From the NCBI RefSeq assembly GCF_900215325.1, contig NZ_OCMS01000002.1:1-64000 (forward strand): 64,000 bases of DNA. Direction: 5' to 3'. The position numbers and the translations under genes are program-made. The DNA is from Fibrobacter sp. UWB16. Lineage in GTDB: Bacteria; Fibrobacterota; Fibrobacteria; Fibrobacterales; Fibrobacteraceae. This document shows, piece by piece, positions 8,010 through 16,176 of this stretch. Each line of letters starts with the position of its first letter. The first letter of the stretch is position 1. The notes under the pieces were generated by a model. That model did no database searches. It had not been told where the DNA came from and saw only the letters and a program-made list of their open reading frames with translations.

Positions 8010-9203
8010 ATGTTGAAGATTGATAATTTGCCTAAAAAGGTCCGTTTTAATCTCCGAAACAAGGAGATTTTCCCCAATACTATCTTGAGTCCGATGGATG
8101 GAGTGACTGATGCTCCGTTCAGGAGGCTTTGCCGGGTGCTTTCTGGCGACCGCATGGGTCTTTTGGTTTCGGAGTTTGTTCCGACGGATGGCGATGCCGT
8201 TTTCAACCCGGATGGTCACAAGCAACTGAAGTTTTTTCCGGAAGAGCGCCCGTTTGGCATCCAGATTTTTGGGCGTTTCCCGGACCGAATGGCTGCGGCA
8301 GCAGGCAAGATTGCCGAACGCTACCACCCGGAATTCATCGAAGTGAATGCGGGGTGTCCGGCGCCGAAGGTGGCGGGCAAGGGGAGCGGTTCTGGACTAT
8401 TGCGGGACTTGCCCCGCTTGCAAGAGATTCTGCACGACGTGAAGGCGGTTTTGGACGCAAAGACGCCGGAGATTCCGCTCACGCTTAAGTGCCGTATAGG
8501 CTGGGACGACGATAGCATCAACGTGATGGAAACGCTCAAAATTGCCGAGGGCGAGGGCGTTGAAATGCTCACGGTTCATGGTCGCACGCGTTTGCAGGGC
8601 TATAACGGCCTCGCGAACTGGGACTGGATTGGCAAAGTTGCCGCTGCGGCAAAGATTCCCTTGATTGGCAATGGCGATGTGAATAGCGTCGAATGCGCAC
8701 GCGAACGCATTAATACTTACGGCGTTTCGGGCGTGAGCATTGGGCGCGGGGCGATGCATAACCCGTGGATTTTCGGACAAATTGCGGATGCGTGGGAAGG
8801 TCGCGAAAAGCATGTGATTACCGCGCAAGAAGCACTTGATGTGTTCCCGCTCTATTACAAGTTTAAGATTGAGGATGGGGCAACGGAAATGAATGCAATG
8901 GGCCGTATGAAACAGCTCGCCGCAAGACTGTGTAAAGGCTTTTGTTTAGATGGAAATAGGCGATCCCGGAACGGAGTCCGGGATGACAATGCTGGCGGAG
9001 CGATCCCTGGTGAAAATGATGTCGCGATGTCGGTGCGGCAGGCGCTTTTGACATGCCAATCGGCAGCGGAAATGCTTGACCAGGTTGAAAAGCTCAAGGA
9101 CGGGATTGCCCGTGAAATGGTCTTTGAGCCGGAACGCCTCGTGAACCTCAACGGCGCCAAAGAAACCGAACTCAAGTTCGGTGACCAGTTTAAAGGCCGT
9201 TAA
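8010..9203 (+). CDS. tRNA-dihydrouridine synthase with a repeat-encoded insertion
   Basis: The 397-aa flavoenzyme of the Dus family reduces specific uridines in the tRNA D-loop with FMN and NADPH. The TIM-barrel motifs are intact: LSPMDGVTDAPFRR near the start, the catalytic Cys in VNAGCPAPKVAGKGSGSGLL, LKCRIGWDD, the VHGRTR phosphate region and SIGRGAMHNPWIF. The helical C-terminal domain is interrupted at about residues 318-327 by a segment encoded by repeat A (8961-8987). Its flanks (AARLCKGF and SVRQALLTC) look like one continuous helical region without it. The frame is preserved and the enzyme is probably active. Which Dus class it belongs to is not clear from motifs alone. Confidence 0.88.
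   Translation: MLKIDNLPKKVRFNLRNKEIFPNTILSPMDGVTDAPFRRLCRVLSGDRMGLLVSEFVPTDGDAVFNPDGHKQLKFFPEERPFGIQIFGRFPDRMAAAAGKIAERYHPEFIEVNAGCPAPKVAGKGSGSGLLRDLPRLQEILHDVKAVLDAKTPEIPLTLKCRIGWDDDSINVMETLKIAEGEGVEMLTVHGRTRLQGYNGLANWDWIGKVAAAAKIPLIGNGDVNSVECARERINTYGVSGVSIGRGAMHNPWIFGQIADAWEGREKHVITAQEALDVFPLYYKFKIEDGATEMNAMGRMKQLAARLCKGFCLDGNRRSRNGVRDDNAGGAIPGENDVAMSVRQALLTCQSAAEMLDQVEKLKDGIAREMVFEPERLVNLNGAKETELKFGDQFKGR
8961..8987 (+). repeat. Repeat A, copy inside the dihydrouridine synthase gene
   Basis: GATCCCGG..TCCGGGATGAC has the palindromic arms CCCGGA/TCCGGG and the same right end, GGGATGACAA, as intergenic repeat A. It is read in frame. Confidence 0.65.
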
Positions 9204-9441
9204 TATTATTAATAAATGCGTGAAAAAATAACTGTATAAGAAATTATTGTTAATCGTCGAGAGAATAAAGCGTCGGCCAAGGATGGGGAGGGTGCAGGGA
9301 GGGGCCCGTGCGGCCTTCGCAACTCCGAGCTGGGGCCCCGCCCGCATGACGTACTTTTATTATTAAAAAAATGATGAGGTGCTGATTCTTTCAGCATAAA
9401 AATGGTACTCAAAAAAAATCTCAAAAATTTGCGTTAGCCTA
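9204..9441. other. Intergenic region with a GC-rich hairpin
   Basis: No gene is seen. An AT-rich start is followed by a GC-rich block (9256-9350) with GGGGCCC (9301-9307) facing GGGCCCC (9333-9339) and ending in CGCATGAC, which recalls the right end of repeat A. The rest is AT-rich up to the promoter at 9442. Confidence 0.5.
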
Positions 9442-9476
9442 TTGACTTTGAGTCAAAAATTGAGTACATTTGGAGT
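9442..9476 (+). promoter_or_regulatory. Strong leaderless-type promoter with a palindromic -35 region
   Basis: TTGACT (9442-9447), a 17-nt spacer and TACATT (9465-9470) make a good sigma70-like promoter. The ATG follows after 6 nt, so transcription would start at the start codon. The -35 is the left arm of a perfect inverted repeat, TTGACT-TTG-AGTCAA (9442-9456), a plausible operator for autoregulation by the encoded HTH protein. Confidence 0.65.
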
Positions 9477-10304
9477 ATGGACAAGTTTATCGACATATTC
9501 CAGTTTACTCATTTCCGCAAGTACTTGGATGAATACCAAGCGGCTCGTGTGCAGACCGACCCTGAATTTACTAGGGCTGGTGCATGCGCTTTGCTTGGCC
9601 TCCCCAAGACTCGCAGTTACTATAACGATATCGTCAAAGGAAAAAAGCTGACCGGTCGCATGATTCCCAAGTTCGTGGAAGTACTTGGACTCAATAAGAA
9701 AGAGGCCAAGTACTTCGAAACGATGGTGAACTTTGACCAGGCGAAAACGACGACGGAACGCAATGCGTTTTTTGATGAACTCATCAAGCAGCATCCGGAT
9801 CCGCACCACATCTTGAATGAAGATGCCTACGAGTATTACAACCACTGGTATAATAGCGTGTTGTTTACGGCGTTGGATGTGATGGATGTTTCGGATGATC
9901 TTGAACCGATCCAGAAGCGCATTTTCCCGAAGGTCTCCGTGGGGACGTTGAAGCGTTCGCTCGAACTACTGGAGCGCATTGGCTTTGTGCGCAAGAATGA
10001 GGATGGCTTTTGGAAAAGCTCTCGCGATTCGGTGAGCAGCGGAGCCTTCAATAATAGTGACTTGGTGCGTCAATACCAGTTGCAGTGCTTTGAACTTTCG
10101 AAGCAGGCGCTGCTTGCCGATGACGAAAATGCGTCGGACATGGGAACGTTCACGTTCAGTGTTTCGGATGATGCGTATAAAGAAATTGCCTTGGAAATTC
10201 AGAATTTGAAAGCCAAGGTGCGCAAGATTATTACGCAAGACAAGAAAGAGGCGACTGGGGTACACCAGTTGAATATTCACTTGTTTACAAATTTGAAGAA
10301 GTAA
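9477..10304 (+). CDS. TIGR02147/DUF4423 family putative regulator (copy 1)
   Basis: The 275-aa protein belongs to a paralogous family described from Fibrobacter. The N-terminal signature is YQFTHFRKYLxEYQAAR (here FQFTHFRKYLDEYQAAR). Residues about 33-75 (FTRAGACALLGLPKTRSYYNDIVKGKKLT, then IPKFVEVLGL) look like a helix-turn-helix; the later Tyr-rich block EYYNHWYNS and the C-terminal half form the DUF4423 part. It is close in sequence to the protein at 24339-25178. A lipoprotein gene follows 17 nt downstream behind a Shine-Dalgarno site, as with the other copy. A DNA-binding role is inferred, not shown. Confidence 0.85.
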   Translation: MDKFIDIFQFTHFRKYLDEYQAARVQTDPEFTRAGACALLGLPKTRSYYNDIVKGKKLTGRMIPKFVEVLGLNKKEAKYFETMVNFDQAKTTTERNAFFDELIKQHPDPHHILNEDAYEYYNHWYNSVLFTALDVMDVSDDLEPIQKRIFPKVSVGTLKRSLELLERIGFVRKNEDGFWKSSRDSVSSGAFNNSDLVRQYQLQCFELSKQALLADDENASDMGTFTFSVSDDAYKEIALEIQNLKAKVRKIITQDKKEATGVHQLNIHLFTNLKK

Positions 10305-10321
10305 ATCGAGGAGGATTTGTT

Positions 10322-11362
10322 ATGACTTCTAATAAATTTGCAAAGTTGGTTGTTGCTATGGCTGTGTTTGGTCTTGGCTTGTTTACGTCCTGTAGTGAGA
10401 GTGATGGCGGTGTGGCATCATCGTACAGTGAAACGCAGACGGGCAAGCCTGTGATTCGACCGGGAATGCCTATTGCCGAATTGGATACGAGCTATATCCA
10501 CAAGGTTGTTCATAAAGATGAAAATCCCTGCTATGTGGTTCTTCCTAAGAGTGCTGTTGATGAAGAATCAGATGGTGTAAGTGAAGATGATAGTCTTGAG
10601 GTTGTTGAAATTGTTGAGGTGATGGATTCTATTCCATATTATCGTGTTGCCTGTGGTGCTCATGATGATATTTATATGTATATAAAGATAAAAGCTCAGA
10701 TTGTTGATTCTGAAGGCTTGCCTGTAGAGGGGGCGATTGTTTATGAAAATTATTGTTCTTTTGATGATGAACGTTGTCAGCATGTTACCGATAAAGATGG
10801 TTATTTCTACATAGATAACGTACATTACCTTACGTATTTGCAAATGGATGGTCCTGAAAATAGATATCTTCCTGATTATGAACTGGTCCAGTTGCGCGCA
10901 CTTTCTGCAGATTTTAGTCTAGGTGCAAATGTCTTTAAGGAATTTTCGAAAGCTACGGTTGATGTTGTTGATGATGAACCTGTGGCTGATTTAGGAACAA
11001 TAGTTGTGGAACCCGTGTATACGGCAAAATTTTATTTGGATTCTCTTTTGGCGAATGAAGTGGATAGTACTTCGGAATATGATGAAATCGATAATGAAAA
11101 ATGGAATGAGAATATGACGAAAAATCTCGGGGAAGATGGTAATGGTATTTGCGTTGCCTTGAATGAAGTTGTTCTTCCCCCAGGTGTTCGGTTTGTTCCG
11201 TCTTTATTCTATCCTTGCTATAAGGTGACGGATGAAGACCGTAAGAATGGGTATATCGTCTTTTTTGGTCTGCCTGAAGGCGATTATAGAATTGATATCG
11301 ATGGATTTGGAAATAAGCATGTCCCTGATTTTATTGTTTCTAGGGAGGAAAACGTTAAATAA
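10322..11362 (+). CDS. Lipoprotein with a carboxypeptidase-regulatory-like domain (module 1)
   Basis: The 346-aa precursor has a signal peptide and lipobox LFTSC (Cys24). Residues about 118-165 (KAQIVDSEGLPVEGAIVYE, then VTDKDGYFYIDNV) follow the CarboxypepD_reg-like beta-sandwich pattern, and the remainder is acidic and unrecognised. It is probably attached to the outer membrane or exposed at the surface. A clear ribosome site (GAGGAGG) precedes the ATG. It forms an operon with the TIGR02147 gene; the same pairing is found at 22870-25178. The coding sequence is more AT-rich than neighbouring housekeeping genes, which may mark a fast-changing or acquired gene. Confidence 0.72.
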   Translation: MTSNKFAKLVVAMAVFGLGLFTSCSESDGGVASSYSETQTGKPVIRPGMPIAELDTSYIHKVVHKDENPCYVVLPKSAVDEESDGVSEDDSLEVVEIVEVMDSIPYYRVACGAHDDIYMYIKIKAQIVDSEGLPVEGAIVYENYCSFDDERCQHVTDKDGYFYIDNVHYLTYLQMDGPENRYLPDYELVQLRALSADFSLGANVFKEFSKATVDVVDDEPVADLGTIVVEPVYTAKFYLDSLLANEVDSTSEYDEIDNEKWNENMTKNLGEDGNGICVALNEVVLPPGVRFVPSLFYPCYKVTDEDRKNGYIVFFGLPEGDYRIDIDGFGNKHVPDFIVSREENVK

Positions 11363-11375
11363 ATCACTCTTTTTT

Positions 11376-11410
11376 TTGCAAATGTCAAAAAAATATTCTA
11401 TATACAGAAT
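11376..11410 (+). promoter_or_regulatory. Leaderless-type promoter of the HD-GYP gene
   Basis: TTGCAA (11376-11381), a 17-nt spacer, TATATA (11399-11404), then CAGAAT and GTG at 11411. The predicted transcription start coincides with the start codon and no Shine-Dalgarno site is present. Confidence 0.6.
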
Positions 11411-13297
11411 GTGAAAACTTTTGTTTCTGCTCATAAGCTCGTTCAGATTACAATCTTGATTGTTATCGGTATAGTTATCAACCGATTGCTTGCCGATTTG
11501 GCCATCTATTTCCAATTGCCGCTGTACTTGGATAGCGTGGGCACGATTGTCGTGGCTGTAATTGGCGGGTTTAGCCCAGGGGCGATTGTCGGGTTCTTGA
11601 CGAACTTCATTGGCGGTTTTGTCGATTCTTCGACTTTCTACTATGGCACGATTAACGTGATGATTGCCGTGTGTGCTGGGATTGCTGCTAGGCGAGGGGC
11701 GTTCCATCATGTTTCTCGTTTGCCGATGCTGCTTGGAATGTTGATGATTTTGAGCATTCCATGTTCGGTGCTTTCGTATTTCCTTTTTGATTTTAAGATT
11801 GCTGAGAATGTGGTGACGCCGATTGCAACGGCGCTTCATGAAAGCGGGCTTCCGGTTCTCTTGTCGCAGATTTTGGCGGACTTCTGCACAGAAATTCCAG
11901 ATAAGTCCATTTCGATTATTGTGGCTTATGTGCTGATTCGCTTGACGCCTCGCTGGTTTGCCAATGCGTTTGATTCCGTTTCTGGTCGTTCGCATGAGGA
12001 TCGCTACCGTTCTAAGAACGAAATCCATACGCTCAAGGCTCAGGTGACGGCTCTCTTGTTTGTGTCGAGCTTTGCGCTTGCGGTGGTGGCTACAGCGGTC
12101 GCTTACAAGACGTATTCCGAAGCGGAAATCCATGAAACAACGCTTTTGGCGGAATCGGTGAACAGGCTTGTGTCGGATGCTATCCAGAATGCGGACTCGA
12201 CGACGCTTCACGAGTACATTCATGATCTCAAGGGCAAGCATCCGCGCATTTTGACGATTACGCCGGGCATGCACGAGACGGGCAAGTGGGATGTCTCGAT
12301 TGTCTGTACCGAGGCTCCGAATCCGGTCTGTACCAAGTTCAGCCTTGCCGCGATTCGTATTAGCGTGGTGCTGTTCTGCACGAAGATTTTCTCAACGCTG
12401 TTTGGACTTTTGCTAGCGATTGTGTTTACGGCTATCTTGATTGCTAACCGCAAGGTGGTTTACCCGATTCACGAAATGACGCTTGAAATGGACAACTTTG
12501 CCTACGACAGTAGCAGGGGACGCCGTGAGTCCATCAACCAGATCAAGGGTCTTGAAGTGGTGACGGGCAACGAAATTGAGAATCTGCATTCGGCGATTAT
12601 CAAGGCGGTTGAAGAAATTGATTTGTACATCAACAAGTCCGAGTATCAGGCGGCCTCGATTGCGGCTCTCCAGACGAACATCATTACGGTGCTTGGCGAT
12701 ATGGTGGAAAACCGTGACGAGACGACGGGTGGACATGTGCGCCGTACGGCCGCTTATGCAGAACTCATTGCCCAGCAGTTGCAGCGCGATGGCAAGGAAC
12801 CCGAAATTGACAATGCGTTTGTTTCGACGATTGCGGTGGCGGCTCCGCTCCATGATATCGGCAAGATTAACATTTCTGACGTGATTTTGAATAAGCCGGG
12901 CAAGCTGACGGACGATGAATTTGCAGAAATGAAGAAGCATACGGTTTATGGCCGCGATATGCTCGTGCGTGCATCTAAGAACCTGGGCGAAACGGCTTAC
13001 CTCAAGATGGCGAAGGAAATTGCCTACAGCCACCACGAATGGTGGGATGGCTCGCGTGGCTATCCGGAGCGCTTGAAGGGCAAGGATATTCCGCTTTCGG
13101 CCCGCATTATGGCGGTCGCGGATGTGTATGACGCGCTTGTTTCGGAACGCCCGTACAAGAAGGCTTTCTCGGTGGATGAGGCATTCCGCATTATTACTGA
13201 GGATAGCGGTACTCACTTTGACCCGGAAGTGGTCGATGCGTTCGTGAAAAACCGCGAAACCGTCGAACAAATCATGAAAACGAAGTTCGAAGATTAA
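11411..13297 (+). CDS. Membrane HD-GYP phosphodiesterase with an ECF-S-like sensor domain
   Basis: The 628-aa protein starts at GTG. Residues 10-178 hold about five membrane helices with the motif LPLYLDSVGTIVVAVIGG, followed by G-x-x-x-G-x-x-TN, as in ECF-transporter substrate-binding (S) subunits. A second module has helices at 212-231 and 315-344 around a small periplasmic domain. A HAMP-like linker and coiled coil lead to an HD-GYP domain (about 425-620) with HDIGK (481-485) and HHEWWDGSRGYP (541-552), so the metal ligands and GYP motif are intact. HD-GYP enzymes hydrolyse cyclic di-GMP. A small extracytoplasmic ligand may control it; that is inferred. Confidence 0.82.
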   Translation: MKTFVSAHKLVQITILIVIGIVINRLLADLAIYFQLPLYLDSVGTIVVAVIGGFSPGAIVGFLTNFIGGFVDSSTFYYGTINVMIAVCAGIAARRGAFHHVSRLPMLLGMLMILSIPCSVLSYFLFDFKIAENVVTPIATALHESGLPVLLSQILADFCTEIPDKSISIIVAYVLIRLTPRWFANAFDSVSGRSHEDRYRSKNEIHTLKAQVTALLFVSSFALAVVATAVAYKTYSEAEIHETTLLAESVNRLVSDAIQNADSTTLHEYIHDLKGKHPRILTITPGMHETGKWDVSIVCTEAPNPVCTKFSLAAIRISVVLFCTKIFSTLFGLLLAIVFTAILIANRKVVYPIHEMTLEMDNFAYDSSRGRRESINQIKGLEVVTGNEIENLHSAIIKAVEEIDLYINKSEYQAASIAALQTNIITVLGDMVENRDETTGGHVRRTAAYAELIAQQLQRDGKEPEIDNAFVSTIAVAAPLHDIGKINISDVILNKPGKLTDDEFAEMKKHTVYGRDMLVRASKNLGETAYLKMAKEIAYSHHEWWDGSRGYPERLKGKDIPLSARIMAVADVYDALVSERPYKKAFSVDEAFRIITEDSGTHFDPEVVDAFVKNRETVEQIMKTKFED

Positions 13298-13305
13298 AAT
13301 CCTAG

Positions 13306-13401
13306 ATCCCTAGACTTCGCTCGGGATGATAATTTTGGTCGTTGTTACAGTAATTGTAAAGGGAATGGTTGACTGGATCCTTCACTGTCGTTCAGGATGA
13401 C
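13306..13401. repeat. Repeat A-like and repeat B (minus orientation) in a spacer
   Basis: GATCCC..GGGATGAT (13306-13330) resembles repeat A. ACTGGATCCTTCACTGTCG then TTCAGGATGAC (13372-13401) is repeat B on the minus strand. Confidence 0.7.
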
Positions 13402-13446
13402 GAAGAATCTTTCATTAACCGCTTTTTTGATGTCCTTTTAATCTTG

Positions 13447-13479
13447 CGGGGGGCTTGCAATTTTTCTAAATTGCCCCGC
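13447..13479. promoter_or_regulatory. Extended palindrome over the promoter of the aminotransferase gene
   Basis: GCGGGG (from 13447) pairs with CCCCGC (13474-13479), and inside it GCAATT (13457-13462) pairs with AATTGC (13469-13474). The -10-like TAAATT (13467-13472) lies in the right arm. It could be an operator or a structured 5' end. The 33-nt leader then carries AGGACA before the ATG. Confidence 0.45.
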
Positions 13480-13505
13480 GGAAATTTCAAAACAGGACAT
13501 TGAGA

Positions 13506-14801
13506 ATGAACTACAATCCTCTCGCTCAAGCTTTGAATGCAGAACTCTCCGCTAATGGTTGCTGCGTTCTTGATATGCTCTCTGAACAGGGCAAGGCCAT
13601 TTTCTTCCCGCGCAAGGGTATTCTTGGCCAGGGTGCCGAAGCCAAGGGCTCCGACATCAATGCGACTATCGGTACAGCTCTCGAAGATGACGGCTCTCCG
13701 CTCGTTTTGGATTGCGTTCTCAAGTCTCTGAACCTCCCGAAACAGTCCTTCCTCTATGCACCGAGCTTCGGTAATCCGGACCTCCGCAAGGAATGGAAGG
13801 CCCAGGTCATCAAGAAGAATCCGACGCTTGCTTCCAAGAACTTCAGCAACCCGGTTGTGACGGCCGCTTTGACGCACGCCATTAGCTGCGCTGGTTACAT
13901 GTTCCTCGACAAGGACGACGAAGTCATTATCCCGGACCTCTACTGGGACAACTACGAACTCGTGTTCGAAAACGCCCGTGGCGCAAAGATCAAGACTTTC
14001 AACACCTTCAAGAACGGTGGCTTTGACACGGAAGCTTTGAAGGCTGCCCTTGCTGCAAGCAAGTCCGACAAGAAGGTCGTTCTCCTCAACTTCCCGAACA
14101 ACCCGACGGGTTACACCGCAACCGAAAAGGAAGCGGTCGAAATCGCAAAGATCCTCACGGAATGCGCTGCTGCCGGTAACAAGGTTGTCGCACTCCTCGA
14201 TGACGCTTACTTTGGACTCGTCTATGAAGAAGGCGTGACGAAGGAATCCCTCTTCGTGAAGCTCGTGGACGCTCACGAAAACCTCCTCGCTGTGAAGCTC
14301 GACGGCCCGACCAAGGAAGACTACGTTTGGGGCTTCCGCGTTGGCTTTATGTCCTTCGGTTTCAAGGGTGCTACCGAAGCTCAGCTCAAGGCTCTCGAAG
14401 ACAAGGCTGCCGGTACGGTCCGTGGCAACATTTCTAATGCTCCGTCCATCAGCCAGAAGATTTTGCTCGCTGCTTACCAGAGCGCCGAATACGCTCAGCA
14501 GAAGGCTGAAAAGTATGCAACGCTCAAGAAGCGTTACGACATCATCAAGGAAGTTCTCGCTTCTCATCCGGAATACAAGGACGCCTTTGAACCGATGCCG
14601 TGCAACAGCGGTTACTTTATGTGCATCAAGCCGAAGGGCGTTGACGCCGAAGAACTCCGCCAGAAGCTCATCAAGGATTACAGCACTGGCACGATTATGC
14701 TCTCGGGCCTTATCCGCGTTGCATTCAGCGCCGTTCCGACTGAAAAGCTCGGCAAGCTCTTTGAAAATATCTATAATTGCGTTGTAGCGATGAAAGCCTA
14801 A
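13506..14801 (+). CDS. PLP-dependent aminotransferase, class I/II fold
   Basis: The 431-aa protein has the fold-type I aminotransferase landmarks: NFPNNPTG (195-202), DDAYFGL (232-238), the Schiff-base Lys in GPTKED (K270) and the substrate-binding Arg in WGFRVGF (R278). It transfers amino groups between an amino acid and a 2-oxo acid; the substrate cannot be told from sequence alone. I prefer the ATG at 13506 over an in-frame TTG at 13500, because AGGACA lies at a reasonable distance and the protein then starts MNYNPLAQAL. Codon use is strongly biased, implying high expression. Citrate synthase follows 31 nt later, so a 2-oxoglutarate/glutamate link is reasonable. Confidence 0.85.
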   Translation: MNYNPLAQALNAELSANGCCVLDMLSEQGKAIFFPRKGILGQGAEAKGSDINATIGTALEDDGSPLVLDCVLKSLNLPKQSFLYAPSFGNPDLRKEWKAQVIKKNPTLASKNFSNPVVTAALTHAISCAGYMFLDKDDEVIIPDLYWDNYELVFENARGAKIKTFNTFKNGGFDTEALKAALAASKSDKKVVLLNFPNNPTGYTATEKEAVEIAKILTECAAAGNKVVALLDDAYFGLVYEEGVTKESLFVKLVDAHENLLAVKLDGPTKEDYVWGFRVGFMSFGFKGATEAQLKALEDKAAGTVRGNISNAPSISQKILLAAYQSAEYAQQKAEKYATLKKRYDIIKEVLASHPEYKDAFEPMPCNSGYFMCIKPKGVDAEELRQKLIKDYSTGTIMLSGLIRVAFSAVPTEKLGKLFENIYNCVVAMKA

Positions 14802-14832
14802 CTGCGGCGATGCCGCGCAAAACGGAGGATTT

Positions 14833-16122
14833 ATGTCCGATACAGCAATACTGAATTACGACGGAAAGAAGTACGAACTTCCCGTTGTAACTGGTACTGA
14901 AAACGAACATGGTCTTGATGTAAGCAAACTCCGCAAGGATACTGGATTGGTCACGCTGGACTACGGTTACCTCAATACCGGTAGTACCAAGAGTGCCATC
15001 ACATACGTCAATGGCGAAAAGGGAATTTTGCGCTATCGCGGTTATTCCATCGAGGATCTCGCTGAAAAGGCGACGTTCCCGGAAACCGCATGGCTCCTGA
15101 TTTACGGTGAACTCCCGAATCAGGAACAGTTGAGCCATTTCCGCACGCTCTTGACCGAAAATGCCTTGTTGCACGAGAATTTGCTGCACTTCTTCCGCGA
15201 AATGCCGCCGGGAGCCCACCCGATGGGTATTCTCTCGTCCGTGGTGAACGCTGTTGGTCTTTTCACGCCGCGTTTTTACGACGACGAAAACATCGCAAGT
15301 GCATTTGAACTCACGACCGCAGGTCTCATTTCCAAGATTCGCACGATTGCCGCATTTGCTTACAAGGCAAGTATCGGTGAACCGTTCGTGTACCCGGAAG
15401 CGGAACGTAGCTACTGCAGCAACTTCCTCAACATGATGTTTAGCAGTAAGGCTCGCCCGTACCACCCGGATCCGATCATGGAAAAGGCGCTCAACACGCT
15501 CCTTATTGTCCATGCGGACCACGAACAGAACTGCTCCACTTCGACCGTTCGCATGGTGGGCAGCTCTCAGGCTAACCTTTACGCAAGCATCTGCGCCGGC
15601 ATTTGTGCCTTGTGGGGGCCGCTCCACGGTGGTGCAAACCAGGCTGTGCTCGAAACGCTCCTCCGCATTCAGCAGAGCGGCATGACGATTGAACAGGTGA
15701 TGGCAAAGGCTAAGGACAAGAACGATCCGTTCCGTCTTTCTGGTTTTGGTCACCGCGTTTACAAGAGCTATGACCCGCGTGCCAAGGTGCTTAAGAAGCT
15801 CATGTACCAGGTCTTTGAACGCGAACATGTGCACGATCCGCTTTTGGATGTGGCTATCAAGCTCGAAGAAGCCGCCCTCAAGGACGATTACTTTGTCGAA
15901 CGTAAGCTGTACCCGAATGTGGACTTCTACTCCGGCATTCTCTACCGCGCTATGGGCATCCCGACGAACATGCTTACGGTGATGTTCGCGATTGGCCGCT
16001 TGCCGGGCTGGATTGCCCACTGGAAGGAAATGCACGACGATCCGCAGAGCAAGATTAACCGTCCGCGTCAGATTTACACTGGCAAGACGGAACGCGCTTG
16101 GATTGATCGCGACAAACGATAA
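14833..16122 (+). CDS. gltA: Citrate synthase
   Basis: The 429-aa enzyme condenses oxaloacetate and acetyl-CoA to citrate. Family motifs are complete: RYRGYSIEDLAEKATF near the start, VHADHEQNCSTSTVR, the active-site His in GPLHGGANQAV, the second His in GFGHRVYKSYDPRA, the catalytic Asp in LYPNVDFYSGILY, and a final Arg-containing GWIAHWKE. It looks like the type II bacterial form (similar length, with the N-terminal beta region). A good Shine-Dalgarno site (GGAGG) precedes the ATG. A strong terminator follows at 16144-16175, shared with the convergent gene. Probably co-transcribed with the aminotransferase. Confidence 0.95.
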   Translation: MSDTAILNYDGKKYELPVVTGTENEHGLDVSKLRKDTGLVTLDYGYLNTGSTKSAITYVNGEKGILRYRGYSIEDLAEKATFPETAWLLIYGELPNQEQLSHFRTLLTENALLHENLLHFFREMPPGAHPMGILSSVVNAVGLFTPRFYDDENIASAFELTTAGLISKIRTIAAFAYKASIGEPFVYPEAERSYCSNFLNMMFSSKARPYHPDPIMEKALNTLLIVHADHEQNCSTSTVRMVGSSQANLYASICAGICALWGPLHGGANQAVLETLLRIQQSGMTIEQVMAKAKDKNDPFRLSGFGHRVYKSYDPRAKVLKKLMYQVFEREHVHDPLLDVAIKLEEAALKDDYFVERKLYPNVDFYSGILYRAMGIPTNMLTVMFAIGRLPGWIAHWKEMHDDPQSKINRPRQIYTGKTERAWIDRDKR

Positions 16123-16143
16123 GCGATAATTTGATAAATTAAA

Positions 16144-16175
16144 AATCTCTCGGAAATGCTCCGGGAGATTTTTTT
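16144..16175. terminator. Terminator after citrate synthase
   Basis: A 10-bp stem, AATCTCTCGG (16144-16153) with CCGGGAGATT (16161-16170), is followed by TTTTT. A-rich sequence on the left lets it serve the convergent gene too. Confidence 0.85.
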
Positions 16176-16176
16176 G

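Noticed and set aside
13500-13505. TTG start for the aminotransferase
   Set aside because: The ATG two codons later is better placed relative to AGGACA.
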